A stretch of DNA of 10,250 nt from Actinomycetes bacterium. GTDB taxonomy: Bacteria > Actinomycetota > Thermoleophilia > Gaiellales > Gaiellaceae. Numbering within the stretch: position 1 is the stretch's first letter; each line of letters begins with the position of its first letter. Below are positions 1 to 6,963 of this stretch, piece by piece. The stretch is from contig JAUXJK010000044.1 of NCBI GenBank assembly GCA_030624785.1, forward strand, positions 1-10,250, in the 5' to 3' direction. The position numbers were made by a program, and so were the translations under genes. The notes beneath the pieces are model-generated. The model did no database searches and was not told the origin of the DNA. It worked only from the letters and a program-made list of their open reading frames with translations.

Positions 1-257
1 TAGCGCGGCTTGCCCGCCTCGCAGTCCCCGAGTCCGAGCTAGCGCAGCTCAGATCTGAGCTCGGTGCGATTCTCGAGGCCGTCGGTCGAGTTGCCGAGCT
101 AGACCTCAGCGACGTCGAGCCGATGTCTCACCCGCTCGACCTCGCCAATGTGTGGGATAAGGACGAGTCGCGACCATCGCTTGAGCGGGACGACGCGCTC
201 TCGAATGCTCCTGACCCTCACGACGGGTCGTTCCGCGTACCCGCAGCCGGCGAGTGA
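1..257 (+). CDS. gatC: Glutamyl/aspartyl-tRNA amidotransferase subunit C, 5' partial
   Basis: GatC is the small subunit of GatCAB, which converts misacylated Glu-tRNA(Gln) and Asp-tRNA(Asn) to Gln-tRNA and Asn-tRNA. GatC wraps around the GatA-GatB interface and stabilises it. The reading frame begins at base 3 and gives 84 residues to the TGA at 255-257. Seen: an N-terminal helix (ARLARLAVPESELAQL), the segment LDLSDVEPMSHPLDLANVW, and the family's C-terminal D-E-S-R-P-S-L with a later FRVP. The family is usually about 95-100 residues, so only some 10-15 residues including the start are lost off the left edge. Its stop overlaps the GTG start of gatA by 4 bases (GTGA), so the two are probably translationally coupled. 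Identity is near certain from motif and context. Confidence 0.93.
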   Translation, partial: ARLARLAVPESELAQLRSELGAILEAVGRVAELDLSDVEPMSHPLDLANVWDKDESRPSLERDDALSNAPDPHDGSFRVPAAGE

Positions 258-1675
258 CGATCGACACCCTCTCACTGACGGCAGAGGCCGCGCAGACCCT
301 GCTTGGCGCGGGCGAGATCACAGCAGGCGAGCTCGCTCGTGCCTACGCCGACGCGATCGCTGAGCGAGACCCGGAAATTCACGCGTATCTTCGTCAGGGA
401 GACAGCCCGGACGGCGAGAGCGGCGAGGGCGTGCCGATCGCGGTCAAGGACTGCATCAGCACCAAAGGCCTCGAAACGACCGCGGCGTCGAAGATCCTGG
501 CGGGGTACGTGCCGTTGTACGACGCCACGGTCGTCGAACGCTGCCGTGACGCCGGCATGCCCGTTCTCGGCAAGACGAATCTCGACGAGTTTGCGATGGG
601 CTCAAGCACCGAGAACTCGGCGTACGGACCGTCGCGCAATCCGTGGGATCTCGATCGCGTGCCCGGCGGATCGTCGGGAGGCTCAGCGGCGGCAGTAGCG
701 GGCGGCCTCGCACCGTGGGCTCTCGGCTCCGATACAGGCGGCTCGATCAAACAGCCCGCGGCTCTTTGCGGCATCGTCGGCCTGCGTCCAACGTATGGCA
801 CGGTCTCTCGCTACGGCGTCATCGCATTCGCGTCGAGTCTCGATCAAGTTGGTCCGATGGCCAAGACCGTGCGCGACTGCGCGCTGCTCTACGAGGTACT
901 CGCGGGGCGAGATCGCAACGACTCGACGACGGTCGAGCTACCGGAACCCGTGACCATTCCAACCGCTGACAGCCTCAACGGTGTCAGGCTTGGCGTTCCG
1001 AAGGAGCTCAATGACGCCGAGGGGATAGAGCCCGGAGTCAAGGCGTCTGTTGAGGCTGCCATCACGCTCGCCGATAGCCTGGGAGCCGACGTAGAGGAAA
1101 CCAGCTTGCCGCGCTCGGTCGAGTACGGGTTGGCGTGCTACTACCTCATCGCGCCCGCCGAAGCCAGTGCGAATCTCTCACGCTACGACGGCGTTCGCTA
1201 CGGGCATCGCGCCTCGGAGCCGAGCGACCTATCTGAGATGTACGAGCGCTCCCGTTGGGAAGGATTCGGCGCGGAACCACGTCGACGCATCATGCTCGGC
1301 ACGTACGCCCTGTCGGCCGGCTACTACGACGCCTTCTACGGCCAGGCGCAACGGGTGCGGACGCTCATTCGCAACGAGCATGCAGAGGCCTTCGAGCGCT
1401 ACGACGCGCTTCTCTCGCCGACCTCACCGACGGTTGCGTTTCCTCTTGGCGCTCGGACGGCTGATCCGATTGCGATGTACGTCGCCGACCTACTCACGAT
1501 TCCGTCGTGCATGGCTGGGTTGCCCGGTCTATCGATCCCCTGCGGCCTTTCCGAAGGTCTACCTGTCGGACTCCAGATCGTGGGCCCGCAGTTCTCGGAG
1601 AATCGCTTGCTACAGATCGGGCACGCCCTCGAGACTGCATTGGCCTTTGACGTGGTTCCGGAGCGACTGAGATGA
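254..1675 (+). CDS. gatA: Glutamyl/aspartyl-tRNA amidotransferase subunit A (glutamine amidase)
   Basis: GatA is the amidase-signature subunit of GatCAB. It hydrolyses glutamine and sends the ammonia through a channel to GatB. The product has 473 residues, close to the usual ~485. Seen: catalytic Lys65 in VPIAVKDC, cis-Ser140 in PGGSSGGSA, and nucleophile Ser164 in GSDTGGSIKQPA. The 75- and 24-residue spacings match the Ser-cisSer-Lys triad of characterised GatA proteins. Downstream are SSLDQVGP, the glutamine-pocket segment ANLSRYDGVRYG, and PTSPTVAFPLG. The GTG at 254 is chosen because it overlaps the gatC stop by 4 bases and the family N-terminus begins right there. The TGA stop at 1673-1675 is itself overlapped by an ATG (see the mini-ORF entry). 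Cytosolic; nothing looks damaged. Confidence 0.97.
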   Translation: MTIDTLSLTAEAAQTLLGAGEITAGELARAYADAIAERDPEIHAYLRQGDSPDGESGEGVPIAVKDCISTKGLETTAASKILAGYVPLYDATVVERCRDAGMPVLGKTNLDEFAMGSSTENSAYGPSRNPWDLDRVPGGSSGGSAAAVAGGLAPWALGSDTGGSIKQPAALCGIVGLRPTYGTVSRYGVIAFASSLDQVGPMAKTVRDCALLYEVLAGRDRNDSTTVELPEPVTIPTADSLNGVRLGVPKELNDAEGIEPGVKASVEAAITLADSLGADVEETSLPRSVEYGLACYYLIAPAEASANLSRYDGVRYGHRASEPSDLSEMYERSRWEGFGAEPRRRIMLGTYALSAGYYDAFYGQAQRVRTLIRNEHAEAFERYDALLSPTSPTVAFPLGARTADPIAMYVADLLTIPSCMAGLPGLSIPCGLSEGLPVGLQIVGPQFSENRLLQIGHALETALAFDVVPERLR

Positions 1676-1722
1676 ACCGAATCGGCGCTGAAATCGATCC
1701 TGCGCGCGGCGGGCAGAGATGA
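1672..1722 (+). CDS. Possible 16-codon linker ORF between gatA and gatB
   Basis: A short frame, MNRIGAEIDPARGGQR, starts with an ATG that overlaps the gatA stop (ATGA at 1672-1675). It ends with a TGA that overlaps the gatB ATG (ATGA at 1719-1722), so it exactly bridges the 43-base gap. Ribosomes ending gatA could reinitiate here and then again at gatB, as in translational coupling. No family is recognisable, and the peptide itself need not have a function. A purine-rich stretch (gggcagag) just before the gatB ATG could instead act as a modest ribosome binding site on its own. Chance is a real alternative, since only two ATGA junctions in one frame and no intervening stop are needed. Confidence 0.2.
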   Translation: MNRIGAEIDPARGGQR

Positions 1723-3140
1723 GCGAGTGGCAGCCCGTAATAGGCCTCGAGATTCACGTACAGCTAAAGACACGAACGAAGATGTTCTGTCGCTGCGAGA
1801 ACGTGCGAGGCGAAGAGCCGAATACACGCACGTGCCCAGTCTGTCTGGCCCATCCGGGCGCACTGCCTGTGCTGAACGGCCAGGCCGTTGAATGGGCAAT
1901 CCTGCTCGGCCAAGCCCTTGGCTGTGCCATTGCCAAGCGATCGCTCTTTCATCGAAAGAACTACTTCTACCCAGATCTTCCGAAGGGGTACCAGATCTCG
2001 CAGTACGATCAGCCGATCTGTGGCGAGGGACGGTTTGTCGTTCCACGGGAGAACGATCAGCTCGAGGTTGGGATCGTGCGCGTGCACCTTGAGGAGGATG
2101 CGGCGAAGACGGTTCACGTCGGCGGCACCGCAGGACGCATCCAGGGAGCTGAGACCTCACTTGTCGACTTCAACCGCGGCGGCACGCCTCTCGTCGAAAT
2201 CGTCACTGCACCTGACCTCCACAATGCGGACGATGCGAGGCTGTTCCTCCAGTTGTTGCGGCAAACCGTTGTCGAGCTCGGCATATCCGACGCCGAGATG
2301 GAGAAGGGCTCACTGCGCTGTGACGCGAACGTGTCGGTACGCAAGCTCGGTGAGGAAGGGTTTCGTACCAAGACCGAGCTGAAGAACATGAACTCGTTCA
2401 TGTTCGTTGCGCGGGGGATCGAAGCCGAGGTTGAGCGTCAGATCGGCGTGTACGAAGGCGGTGGGGCGGTCGAGCAAGAGACGCTCCACTTCGATCCTCA
2501 GTCTGGCAAGATTTCGTCGCTGCGCTCGAAGGAAGAGGCCCACGACTATCGCTACTTTCCCGAACCAGATCTGGTCGCGGTCGAGCCCGATGCCGCGATG
2601 ATCGATGCTCAGGCGTCACAACTTCCAGAGCAGCCTGCGACGCGTCTGCGTCGCCTTGAGACAACGTTTGGTCTCTCCTTCTACGACGCCCAGGTACTGA
2701 ACGGCTCACCCGCGATGGTGGCTCTCTTCGAGGCGATCGTGGAGGCAGGTGTCGACGCGAAAGCGAGTGCCAACGTTCTGCAGAATCAGTTCTCGGCAGC
2801 AGGTGTTGACCCGACCGCCGTCGACGCTGGCGAGTTGGCGAAGGTGATCGAAGCGAGGGAGACACTGCCGCGCGAAACGTTCACTACCGCGCTTGCGCAC
2901 AGCGGTGATGCCGATTTCGCTGCCGCACCCTATCTCGAGGACGCCGCGGTCAGCGACACGGCTGAGCTCGGGCCGCTGGTCGACGCGATTCTCGAGGCCA
3001 ATCCGGACCTGGTGAACGCGTTCCGAGCGGGCATAGAAGGGCTGCTTGGCTTCTTCGTGGGCCAGGTAATGAAAGAGACGCAGGGCAAGGCAGACCCTCG
3101 CGTTGTGAACGAGCTCGTACGCGAAAAACTCAGCGGCTAG
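1719..3140 (+). CDS. gatB: Glutamyl/aspartyl-tRNA amidotransferase subunit B
   Basis: GatB is the kinase/transamidase subunit of GatCAB. It phosphorylates the misacylated glutamate or aspartate on tRNA with ATP, then amidates it with ammonia from GatA. The product has 473 residues, a normal length. Seen in order: IGLEIHVQL (8-16); a zinc-type Cys set at C24, C26, C39 and C42 (FCRC, then CPVC); the core block HRKNYFYPDLPKGYQISQYD (78-97); HLEEDAAK (123-130); SLVDFNRGGTPLVEIVTAPD (147-166); and SLRCDANVSVR. The last ~150 residues form the helical and YqeY-like tRNA-binding tail, ending in FFVGQVMKETQGKADPRVVNELVREKL-type sequence. It follows gatA by 43 bases in the same operon and ends facing the converging dehydrogenase gene. 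Confidence 0.97.
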   Translation: MSEWQPVIGLEIHVQLKTRTKMFCRCENVRGEEPNTRTCPVCLAHPGALPVLNGQAVEWAILLGQALGCAIAKRSLFHRKNYFYPDLPKGYQISQYDQPICGEGRFVVPRENDQLEVGIVRVHLEEDAAKTVHVGGTAGRIQGAETSLVDFNRGGTPLVEIVTAPDLHNADDARLFLQLLRQTVVELGISDAEMEKGSLRCDANVSVRKLGEEGFRTKTELKNMNSFMFVARGIEAEVERQIGVYEGGGAVEQETLHFDPQSGKISSLRSKEEAHDYRYFPEPDLVAVEPDAAMIDAQASQLPEQPATRLRRLETTFGLSFYDAQVLNGSPAMVALFEAIVEAGVDAKASANVLQNQFSAAGVDPTAVDAGELAKVIEARETLPRETFTTALAHSGDADFAAAPYLEDAAVSDTAELGPLVDAILEANPDLVNAFRAGIEGLLGFFVGQVMKETQGKADPRVVNELVREKLSG

Positions 3141-3173
3141 CTCGACGCTGCTTGCCGCGGGTGCGTCTCGCAG

Positions 3174-3183
3174 GGCCTAGGCC
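3174..3183. other. Perfect 10-bp palindrome in the convergent gatB/dehydrogenase gap
   Basis: The 51-base gap between two converging stops contains ggcctaggcc, a perfect palindrome. It also has two copies of ccgcgg at 3155-3160 and 3182-3187, the second overlapping the palindrome, which could pair across a 21-base loop. No poly-T tract follows on either strand, and neither structure is a convincing intrinsic terminator. It is listed because a terminator is expected here and this is the only symmetric element seen. Confidence 0.2.
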
Positions 3184-3191
3184 GCGGATGC

Positions 3192-4097
3192 CTACTCATC
3201 GGAGGCTTCCGCCGCGGCGCCTTGCATGCGGACGCCGCCGGCGAGGTCGCCAATGACATCCACGAGGCGGTTCGCAGGACTCGCGCCGTGGCCTTCTTCG
3301 ATTGCGAGCTGGTAGGCGCCCATGGTCGGTTTGGCGAGGAAGCTGGGAGCGTCCTGCTCATCGATCAGGCCGAGATATACGCCGAGATCCTTCACCATGA
3401 GCTCAGTCTTGAGCGCGCCTTCTTGGTAGTCGCCCGCGAGAATGCGCTCGAATCGCACCTCGGTCGCCCAGTTGCGACCGCTTGAGCCGTTGATTACCTC
3501 GCGAAGTTGGCCTGGATCCAGGCCACACTTCACGCCCAGGACCATGGCTTCGGATGCCGACGCGAGGTTGACGGCATTGAGGAAGTTGTTCACGGCCTTC
3601 GCGACGTGTCCGTTGCCGCTACCACCGAGATAGTGAATGTTCGAGCCAAGTGTCTCCAATGCTGGCCGCACATGGGCGAGAGCGGCGTCGTCGCCGCCGA
3701 CCATGATCGTCAACGTGCCGGCGTCCGCCGGCTTGGGCCCACCAGAGATCGGAGCATCGAGCAATGCGATCTCGCGCTCCTTCGCCTTCGCGTAGAGGCG
3801 ACGAGTGGAGCCGGCTTCAGCGGTGGTCATGTCGACGACCACGAGACGTGGCGCGGCGCTTTCGAGAATGCCGCCCGGCTCCTCAAAAACCGCTTCGACC
3901 TCGCGGGACGACGGGAGGGAGAGGAATAGCGCGTCAGCGTCACAGGCAGCCGCCACGGATGGAAGGCCCACGATCCCAAGTTCCGTCGCCACGCCGGGCC
4001 GAGGGTCGTACCCGGCGACGATGAAACCGTTCTCGGCGAGCCTCTTGGCCATCCGCCCGCCCATGTTTCCGAGTCCGATGAAGTTGATCCGTTTCAT
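3192..4097 (-). CDS. NAD-dependent beta-hydroxyacid dehydrogenase (3-hydroxyisobutyrate dehydrogenase/GlxR-like)
   Basis: A 301-residue enzyme of the 3-hydroxyisobutyrate dehydrogenase superfamily, which interconverts beta-hydroxyacids and their semialdehydes; the family is usually about 290-300 residues. Seen: Rossmann motif FIGLGNMGGRMAKRL (6-20); substrate-binding DAPISGGPKPADAG (114-127); IMVGG; and GSGNGHVAKAVNNFLNAVN (160-178) with catalytic Lys168 and Asn171. The conserved MVKDLG follows (K236), in the C-terminal helical domain. Asp31 at the end of strand beta-2 (GYDPRP) favours NAD+ over NADP+, by family logic. The ATG at 4097 sits at the usual distance before the Rossmann motif. Its start lies 25 bases after the aldehyde dehydrogenase stop, so the two are probably co-transcribed. 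Substrate is not deducible; 3-hydroxyisobutyrate, tartronate semialdehyde and succinate semialdehyde are all possible. Confidence 0.88.
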   Translation of the reverse strand: MKRINFIGLGNMGGRMAKRLAENGFIVAGYDPRPGVATELGIVGLPSVAAACDADALFLSLPSSREVEAVFEEPGGILESAAPRLVVVDMTTAEAGSTRRLYAKAKEREIALLDAPISGGPKPADAGTLTIMVGGDDAALAHVRPALETLGSNIHYLGGSGNGHVAKAVNNFLNAVNLASASEAMVLGVKCGLDPGQLREVINGSSGRNWATEVRFERILAGDYQEGALKTELMVKDLGVYLGLIDEQDAPSFLAKPTMGAYQLAIEEGHGASPANRLVDVIGDLAGGVRMQGAAAEASDE

Positions 4098-4122
4098 CTC
4101 GCACCAATCGATATGGCGATTA

Positions 4123-5619
4123 TCAACCCATCACGAACGGATCCCGGGTGCCCCCGGAGAGCTCCACCCAGATCGACTTCGACTCGGTGTAGTGGTCGAT
4201 TGCCGCGACGCCGTTCTCTCGTCCCCAGCCGCTCATGCCGAAGCCACCAAACGGGGTGGTAAACGAGATGGCTCGATAGGCATTTACCCAGACCGTGCCG
4301 GCGCGAACTCTGTGTGCAACCCGGTGTGCGCGGTGGACATCCTTCGTCCAGACGCCTGCTGCAAGCCCGAATCGAGTGTCGTTCGCCAGGGCGACCGCCT
4401 CGTCTTCGCTCGAGAAGCGAAGCACCGAGAGAACTGGCCCAAAGACCTCTTCCTGGGCGATCTGCATGCCGTTGTCGACCTCTGTCAGGATCGTGGGCTG
4501 CACGAACAACTCGCCCGCGTCCGGGTCCTGGCGGCCGCCGTATGCGAGCTTGGCTCCTTCGTCGACGCCGCCATTGATCATTCCGACGACCTTGTCCAGC
4601 TGATCGCGGAACGCGACGGGCCCCATCTCTGTGGAAGGGTCTGAGGGATCGCCCAGCTTGATCGTCTTCGCGCGGGCTACGAGGCGTTCGACCAGTTCGT
4701 CGTGAACGTTCTCGTGCACGATCAGTCGCGATCCGGCGATACAGGTCTGCCCGGTCGCGGCGAAGATCCCGGCGACTGTGCCATTCGTGGCCGCTTCGAG
4801 ATCCGCGTCGTCGAAGACGATATTCGGAGACTTGCCGCCGAGCTCGAGCGTGACCCGGGACAGATTCTCGGCTGCCGCGCGCACGACGTTGATCCCGGTA
4901 AGGGTCGAACCCGTGAACGCGATCTTGTCGACGCCAGGATGTGAAACCAGAGCCTTGCCCGGAAGATCGCTGGATCCCGTGACGACGTTGAATACGCCGG
5001 GCGGGAACCCGGCTTCGTCCATGAGGCGGGCGAACTCGAGAGTCGATACGGGCGTCTGCTCCGACGGTTTTGCAACAAACGTGCAGCCCGCAGCCAGGGC
5101 TGGCGCCAGCTTGAAAGCGAGCAACAACAGGGGCGAGTTCCAGGGAAGCACCGCAGCGACGACGCCGATCGGCTCCTTGCGCGTGTACACAAGGAAGTTT
5201 GGCTTGTCCGAGGCGATTACCTCACCGTTGATCTTGTCAGCAGCTCCTGCGTAGAACTCGAACCACTCCGACAGAAGCCGACACTGACCCTGCATCTCGC
5301 GTAGGAGCTTGCCGTTATCGCGGGTTTCGACCTCTCCGAGCTGGTCGGCGTTGTCCGCGACGAGCCCCGCGAGCCGAAGGAGAAGCTTGCTCCGCTCACG
5401 GCCGGTCATGTTGGGCCAGTCGCCCGCGTCGAACGCCTTGCGCGCCGCACGCACCGCGCCGTCAACGTCGTCCGCGGAGCCTTCAGGAACCTCGGCCCAT
5501 GGCTCGCTGAGATATGGGTTCTGGCTCTCGAAACTTGCACTGGCCTCGGCGTCGACCCATTCGCCCCCTATGTACATCTGATACCTGGTTAGGTCACGTG
5601 ATCTCTGCGCCGTGGCCAT
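4123..5619 (-). CDS. NAD-dependent aldehyde dehydrogenase (possibly DhaS-like)
   Basis: A 498-residue member of the aldehyde dehydrogenase superfamily, oxidising an aldehyde to its acid with NAD(P)+. Seen: catalytic Asn161 in LPWNSP; cofactor residues Lys184 and Glu187 in AKPSEQTP, with the Glu favouring NAD+; FTGST (235-239); general base Glu259 in LELGG; nucleophile Cys293 in GQTCIAGSR; EEVFGPV; and a C-terminal block AYRAISFTTPFGGFGMSGWG then RENG. That block resembles the DhaS-like and betaine-aldehyde-like groups. It lacks the CMALS-type cysteine motif of methylmalonate-semialdehyde dehydrogenase, which argues against a simple valine-degradation role beside the next gene. The ATG at 5619 has a clear Shine-Dalgarno (AAAGGA) 7 bases upstream. 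Its first 26 bases overlap the end of the upstream membrane-protein gene in another frame. The natural substrate is unknown. Confidence 0.93.
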   Translation of the reverse strand: MATAQRSRDLTRYQMYIGGEWVDAEASASFESQNPYLSEPWAEVPEGSADDVDGAVRAARKAFDAGDWPNMTGRERSKLLLRLAGLVADNADQLGEVETRDNGKLLREMQGQCRLLSEWFEFYAGAADKINGEVIASDKPNFLVYTRKEPIGVVAAVLPWNSPLLLLAFKLAPALAAGCTFVAKPSEQTPVSTLEFARLMDEAGFPPGVFNVVTGSSDLPGKALVSHPGVDKIAFTGSTLTGINVVRAAAENLSRVTLELGGKSPNIVFDDADLEAATNGTVAGIFAATGQTCIAGSRLIVHENVHDELVERLVARAKTIKLGDPSDPSTEMGPVAFRDQLDKVVGMINGGVDEGAKLAYGGRQDPDAGELFVQPTILTEVDNGMQIAQEEVFGPVLSVLRFSSEDEAVALANDTRFGLAAGVWTKDVHRAHRVAHRVRAGTVWVNAYRAISFTTPFGGFGMSGWGRENGVAAIDHYTESKSIWVELSGGTRDPFVMG

Positions 5620-6304
5620 CGCGTGTTCCTTTCGTCAGGTCGGTGAGCACGGAAAGCGTGAGACGAGCTCCGCTCGCCGTCGCGAAGCCAGCGTAGAGCA
5701 GAAGCGCGGCACCCGCGATGAAGAAGCTTGTCGGCGCGACGCCGAGTCCTGCGACTGCGCTTCCGATAGCCGCCAGAGCAATACCCGCGAGCACGAGGCC
5801 GTTCGAGAGAGGCTGCTGGCGCAGCGATCCGAGTGCGACGCCGACCAGCGCCAGCGTTCCGACTGTGTTCGCGAGAATCGCCACTATGCGAAGGGGTGCC
5901 AGCTCTAGGTGCTCCTGTGCTTCGGGTATTCCCGAGCCGCTTACAGCGGGCTCGAGCGGTACCCCGATCACGAGGCCGACGGCGAGCCCGGCGAATAGAA
6001 GTCCAGCCATGCCCGCATGTTTCACGCCTGCCTTGCGGAGCGATCCGACCCCGAGAAGCGCGGCCGTGAGCAAACCACCGAATAGGTAGTAGAGGCGGAA
6101 AACGCGGTCATCCCAGCCGGCGGCAGCACCCCAGGAGAGCGCGCCGGCGGCGAGAGCGTAAGACACCAGCCCGGCAGACCACCACGCAAGCTCTGGTCTG
6201 CGGTTCTCGCGCCACCGGCCAGCCAGGTCGCCTGCCAGGCGCAGCGCGACGAGTGCCGCAAAGAACGCGAGTAGTGCTTCCACAGCATGGAGCTTATGGC
6301 TCAA
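5594..6304 (-). CDS. Seven-span integral membrane protein of unknown function
   Basis: I do not recognise a named family. The 236-residue product has about seven hydrophobic segments, near 7-25, 40-62, 68-88, 99-117, 138-160, 169-189 and 193-211. These are rich in Ala, Leu and Gly, and there is no signal peptide or soluble domain. Charged loops include GRWRENRRPELAWW after span 1 and a longer acidic loop, PEAQEHLELAPLR, between spans 4 and 5. FRLYYLFGGLLTAALLG in span 3 is the most distinctive block. The start is uncertain: TTG at 6304, or GTG at 6283 (MEALLAFF...), which lies 7 bases after a TAAGCT hexamer. Its 3' end overlaps the aldehyde dehydrogenase start by 26 bases, so it probably heads that operon. 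No transport or enzymatic role can be assigned. Confidence 0.75.
   Translation of the reverse strand: MSHKLHAVEALLAFFAALVALRLAGDLAGRWRENRRPELAWWSAGLVSYALAAGALSWGAAAGWDDRVFRLYYLFGGLLTAALLGVGSLRKAGVKHAGMAGLLFAGLAVGLVIGVPLEPAVSGSGIPEAQEHLELAPLRIVAILANTVGTLALVGVALGSLRQQPLSNGLVLAGIALAAIGSAVAGLGVAPTSFFIAGAALLLYAGFATASGARLTLSVLTDLTKGTRDGHGAEIT
5627..5632 (-). promoter_or_regulatory. Shine-Dalgarno for the aldehyde dehydrogenase
   Basis: On the minus strand AAAGGA lies 7 bases before the ATG at 5619, the clearest ribosome binding site I noticed in the window. It falls inside the last codons of the upstream membrane-protein gene and fixes the aldehyde dehydrogenase start. This suggests translation independent of simple read-through coupling. 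Confidence 0.7.
6291..6296 (-). promoter_or_regulatory. Candidate -10 element (TAAGCT) before a GTG start
   Basis: On the minus strand TAAGCT (TANNNT type) lies 7 bases before GTG 6283, an alternative start for the membrane-protein gene. That spacing suits leaderless transcripts, which are common in actinobacteria. No good -35 box is seen, so the call is weak. If it is real, the TTG at 6304 is not used. Confidence 0.22.
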
Positions 6305-6369
6305 GTGGTTTCGATCGGAACCGGAGCCGACGGCTGGCGAAATACCGGGCCGACCCTGACGAGCCGCCG

Positions 6370-6375
6370 TATGCT
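6370..6375 (+). promoter_or_regulatory. Candidate -10 element (TATGCT) for the YbaK-family gene
   Basis: TATGCT lies 10 bases before ATG 6386 and matches a TANNNT -10. A transcript would start only a few bases before, or at, that ATG. No convincing -35 box is seen at 16-18 bases. The hexamer contains the alternative ATG 6371, so the two hypotheses exclude each other. Confidence 0.22.
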
Positions 6376-6385
6376 CCTTGACGAG

Positions 6386-6931
6386 ATGGACAATCGTGGT
6401 GATGAGACGGGCCTCGATCCGCCTGCCGCTCCGGACGACGACACGGTTCCGGAAGCGGTTCGGCGAGTTGCCGACGTGCTCGTCGGAGCGGGTGTCGAGG
6501 CGCGGCTACACGAGTTTCTCGAAAGCACGCCCACCGCTACGGCGGCGGCGCGTGCAATCGGCTGTGGCCCGGACCAGATCGTCAAGTCGCTGATCTTCGT
6601 ATGCGACGGTGACCCCGCTCTGGTGATGGTTTCGGGGTCTTCACGGGCCGACGACGCCAAGATCGCCAAGGCCGTCGGCGCCAAGTCGGTGAAGATTGCG
6701 AAGCCGGCTGTCGTATTCGATCGAACTGGCTTCGAGGTCGGCGGCGTGGCGCCGTTCCCGTTACCGAACATTCGCACGGCTATCTGCGACCGCCGTCTGC
6801 TGAGCCACGACGTGGTGTGGGCAGGCGCTGGATCCGTGCGCCACATGGTGGCGCTCGCGCCCCATGACCTGGTCAAGCTCGCGAGTGCGAAAGCTGCAGA
6901 CGTGAGCGCTCGCTCTATCGGCTCGGACTAA
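6386..6931 (+). CDS. YbaK/ProX-family aminoacyl-tRNA deacylase
   Basis: Members of this family hydrolyse mischarged tRNAs such as Cys-tRNA(Pro) or Ala-tRNA(Pro), protecting translation fidelity. The domain spans most of the product. Seen: RLHEFLESTPTATAAARAIG, then QIVKSLIF with the conserved Lys (codon at 6584-6586), a DDAKIAKAVGAKSVKIA helix, GFEVGGVAPFP, and GSVRHMVALAPHDLVKL near the C-terminus. The frame is open from an ATG at 6287 (214 residues). However, the first ~50 residues have no family resemblance, and that start would lie inside the divergent gene. ATG 6371 (186 residues) and ATG 6386 (181 residues) are better; 6386 is chosen because a TATGCT hexamer lies 10 bases upstream. No start has a good Shine-Dalgarno. 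The exact tRNA specificity is not deducible. ilvE follows after 32 bases. Confidence 0.88.
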   Translation: MDNRGDETGLDPPAAPDDDTVPEAVRRVADVLVGAGVEARLHEFLESTPTATAAARAIGCGPDQIVKSLIFVCDGDPALVMVSGSSRADDAKIAKAVGAKSVKIAKPAVVFDRTGFEVGGVAPFPLPNIRTAICDRRLLSHDVVWAGAGSVRHMVALAPHDLVKLASAKAADVSARSIGSD

Positions 6932-6951
6932 GCCGTGCCGGTGCGAGCGTC

Positions 6952-6957
6952 TAAGCT
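6952..6957 (+). promoter_or_regulatory. Candidate -10 element (TAAGCT) for leaderless ilvE
   Basis: TAAGCT lies 6 bases before the GTG start of ilvE, and no Shine-Dalgarno is present in the 32-base gap. The arrangement fits a leaderless transcript starting at or near the GTG. The -35 region is poor, so ilvE may simply be read through from the upstream gene. Confidence 0.27.
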
Positions 6958-6963
6958 GAGTGC

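Noticed and set aside
1399..2160. 253-codon minus-strand frame across the gatA-gatB junction
   Set aside because: It is antisense to two well-supported genes, is rich in Arg and Ser as shadow frames in GC-rich DNA are, and shows no domain.
3141..3191. Intrinsic terminator between gatB and the opposing dehydrogenase
   Set aside because: There is a palindrome and a repeated ccgcgg, but no stable stem with a small loop and no T-tract, so no terminator is claimed.
3805..4644. 279-codon plus-strand frame opposite the two dehydrogenase genes
   Set aside because: It crosses two convincing minus-strand genes and has no recognisable domain or ribosome binding site.
6932..6963. Leader peptide or riboswitch controlling ilvE
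   Set aside because: The gap is only 32 bases, with no codon run of Ile, Leu or Val and no room for an attenuator or T-box.
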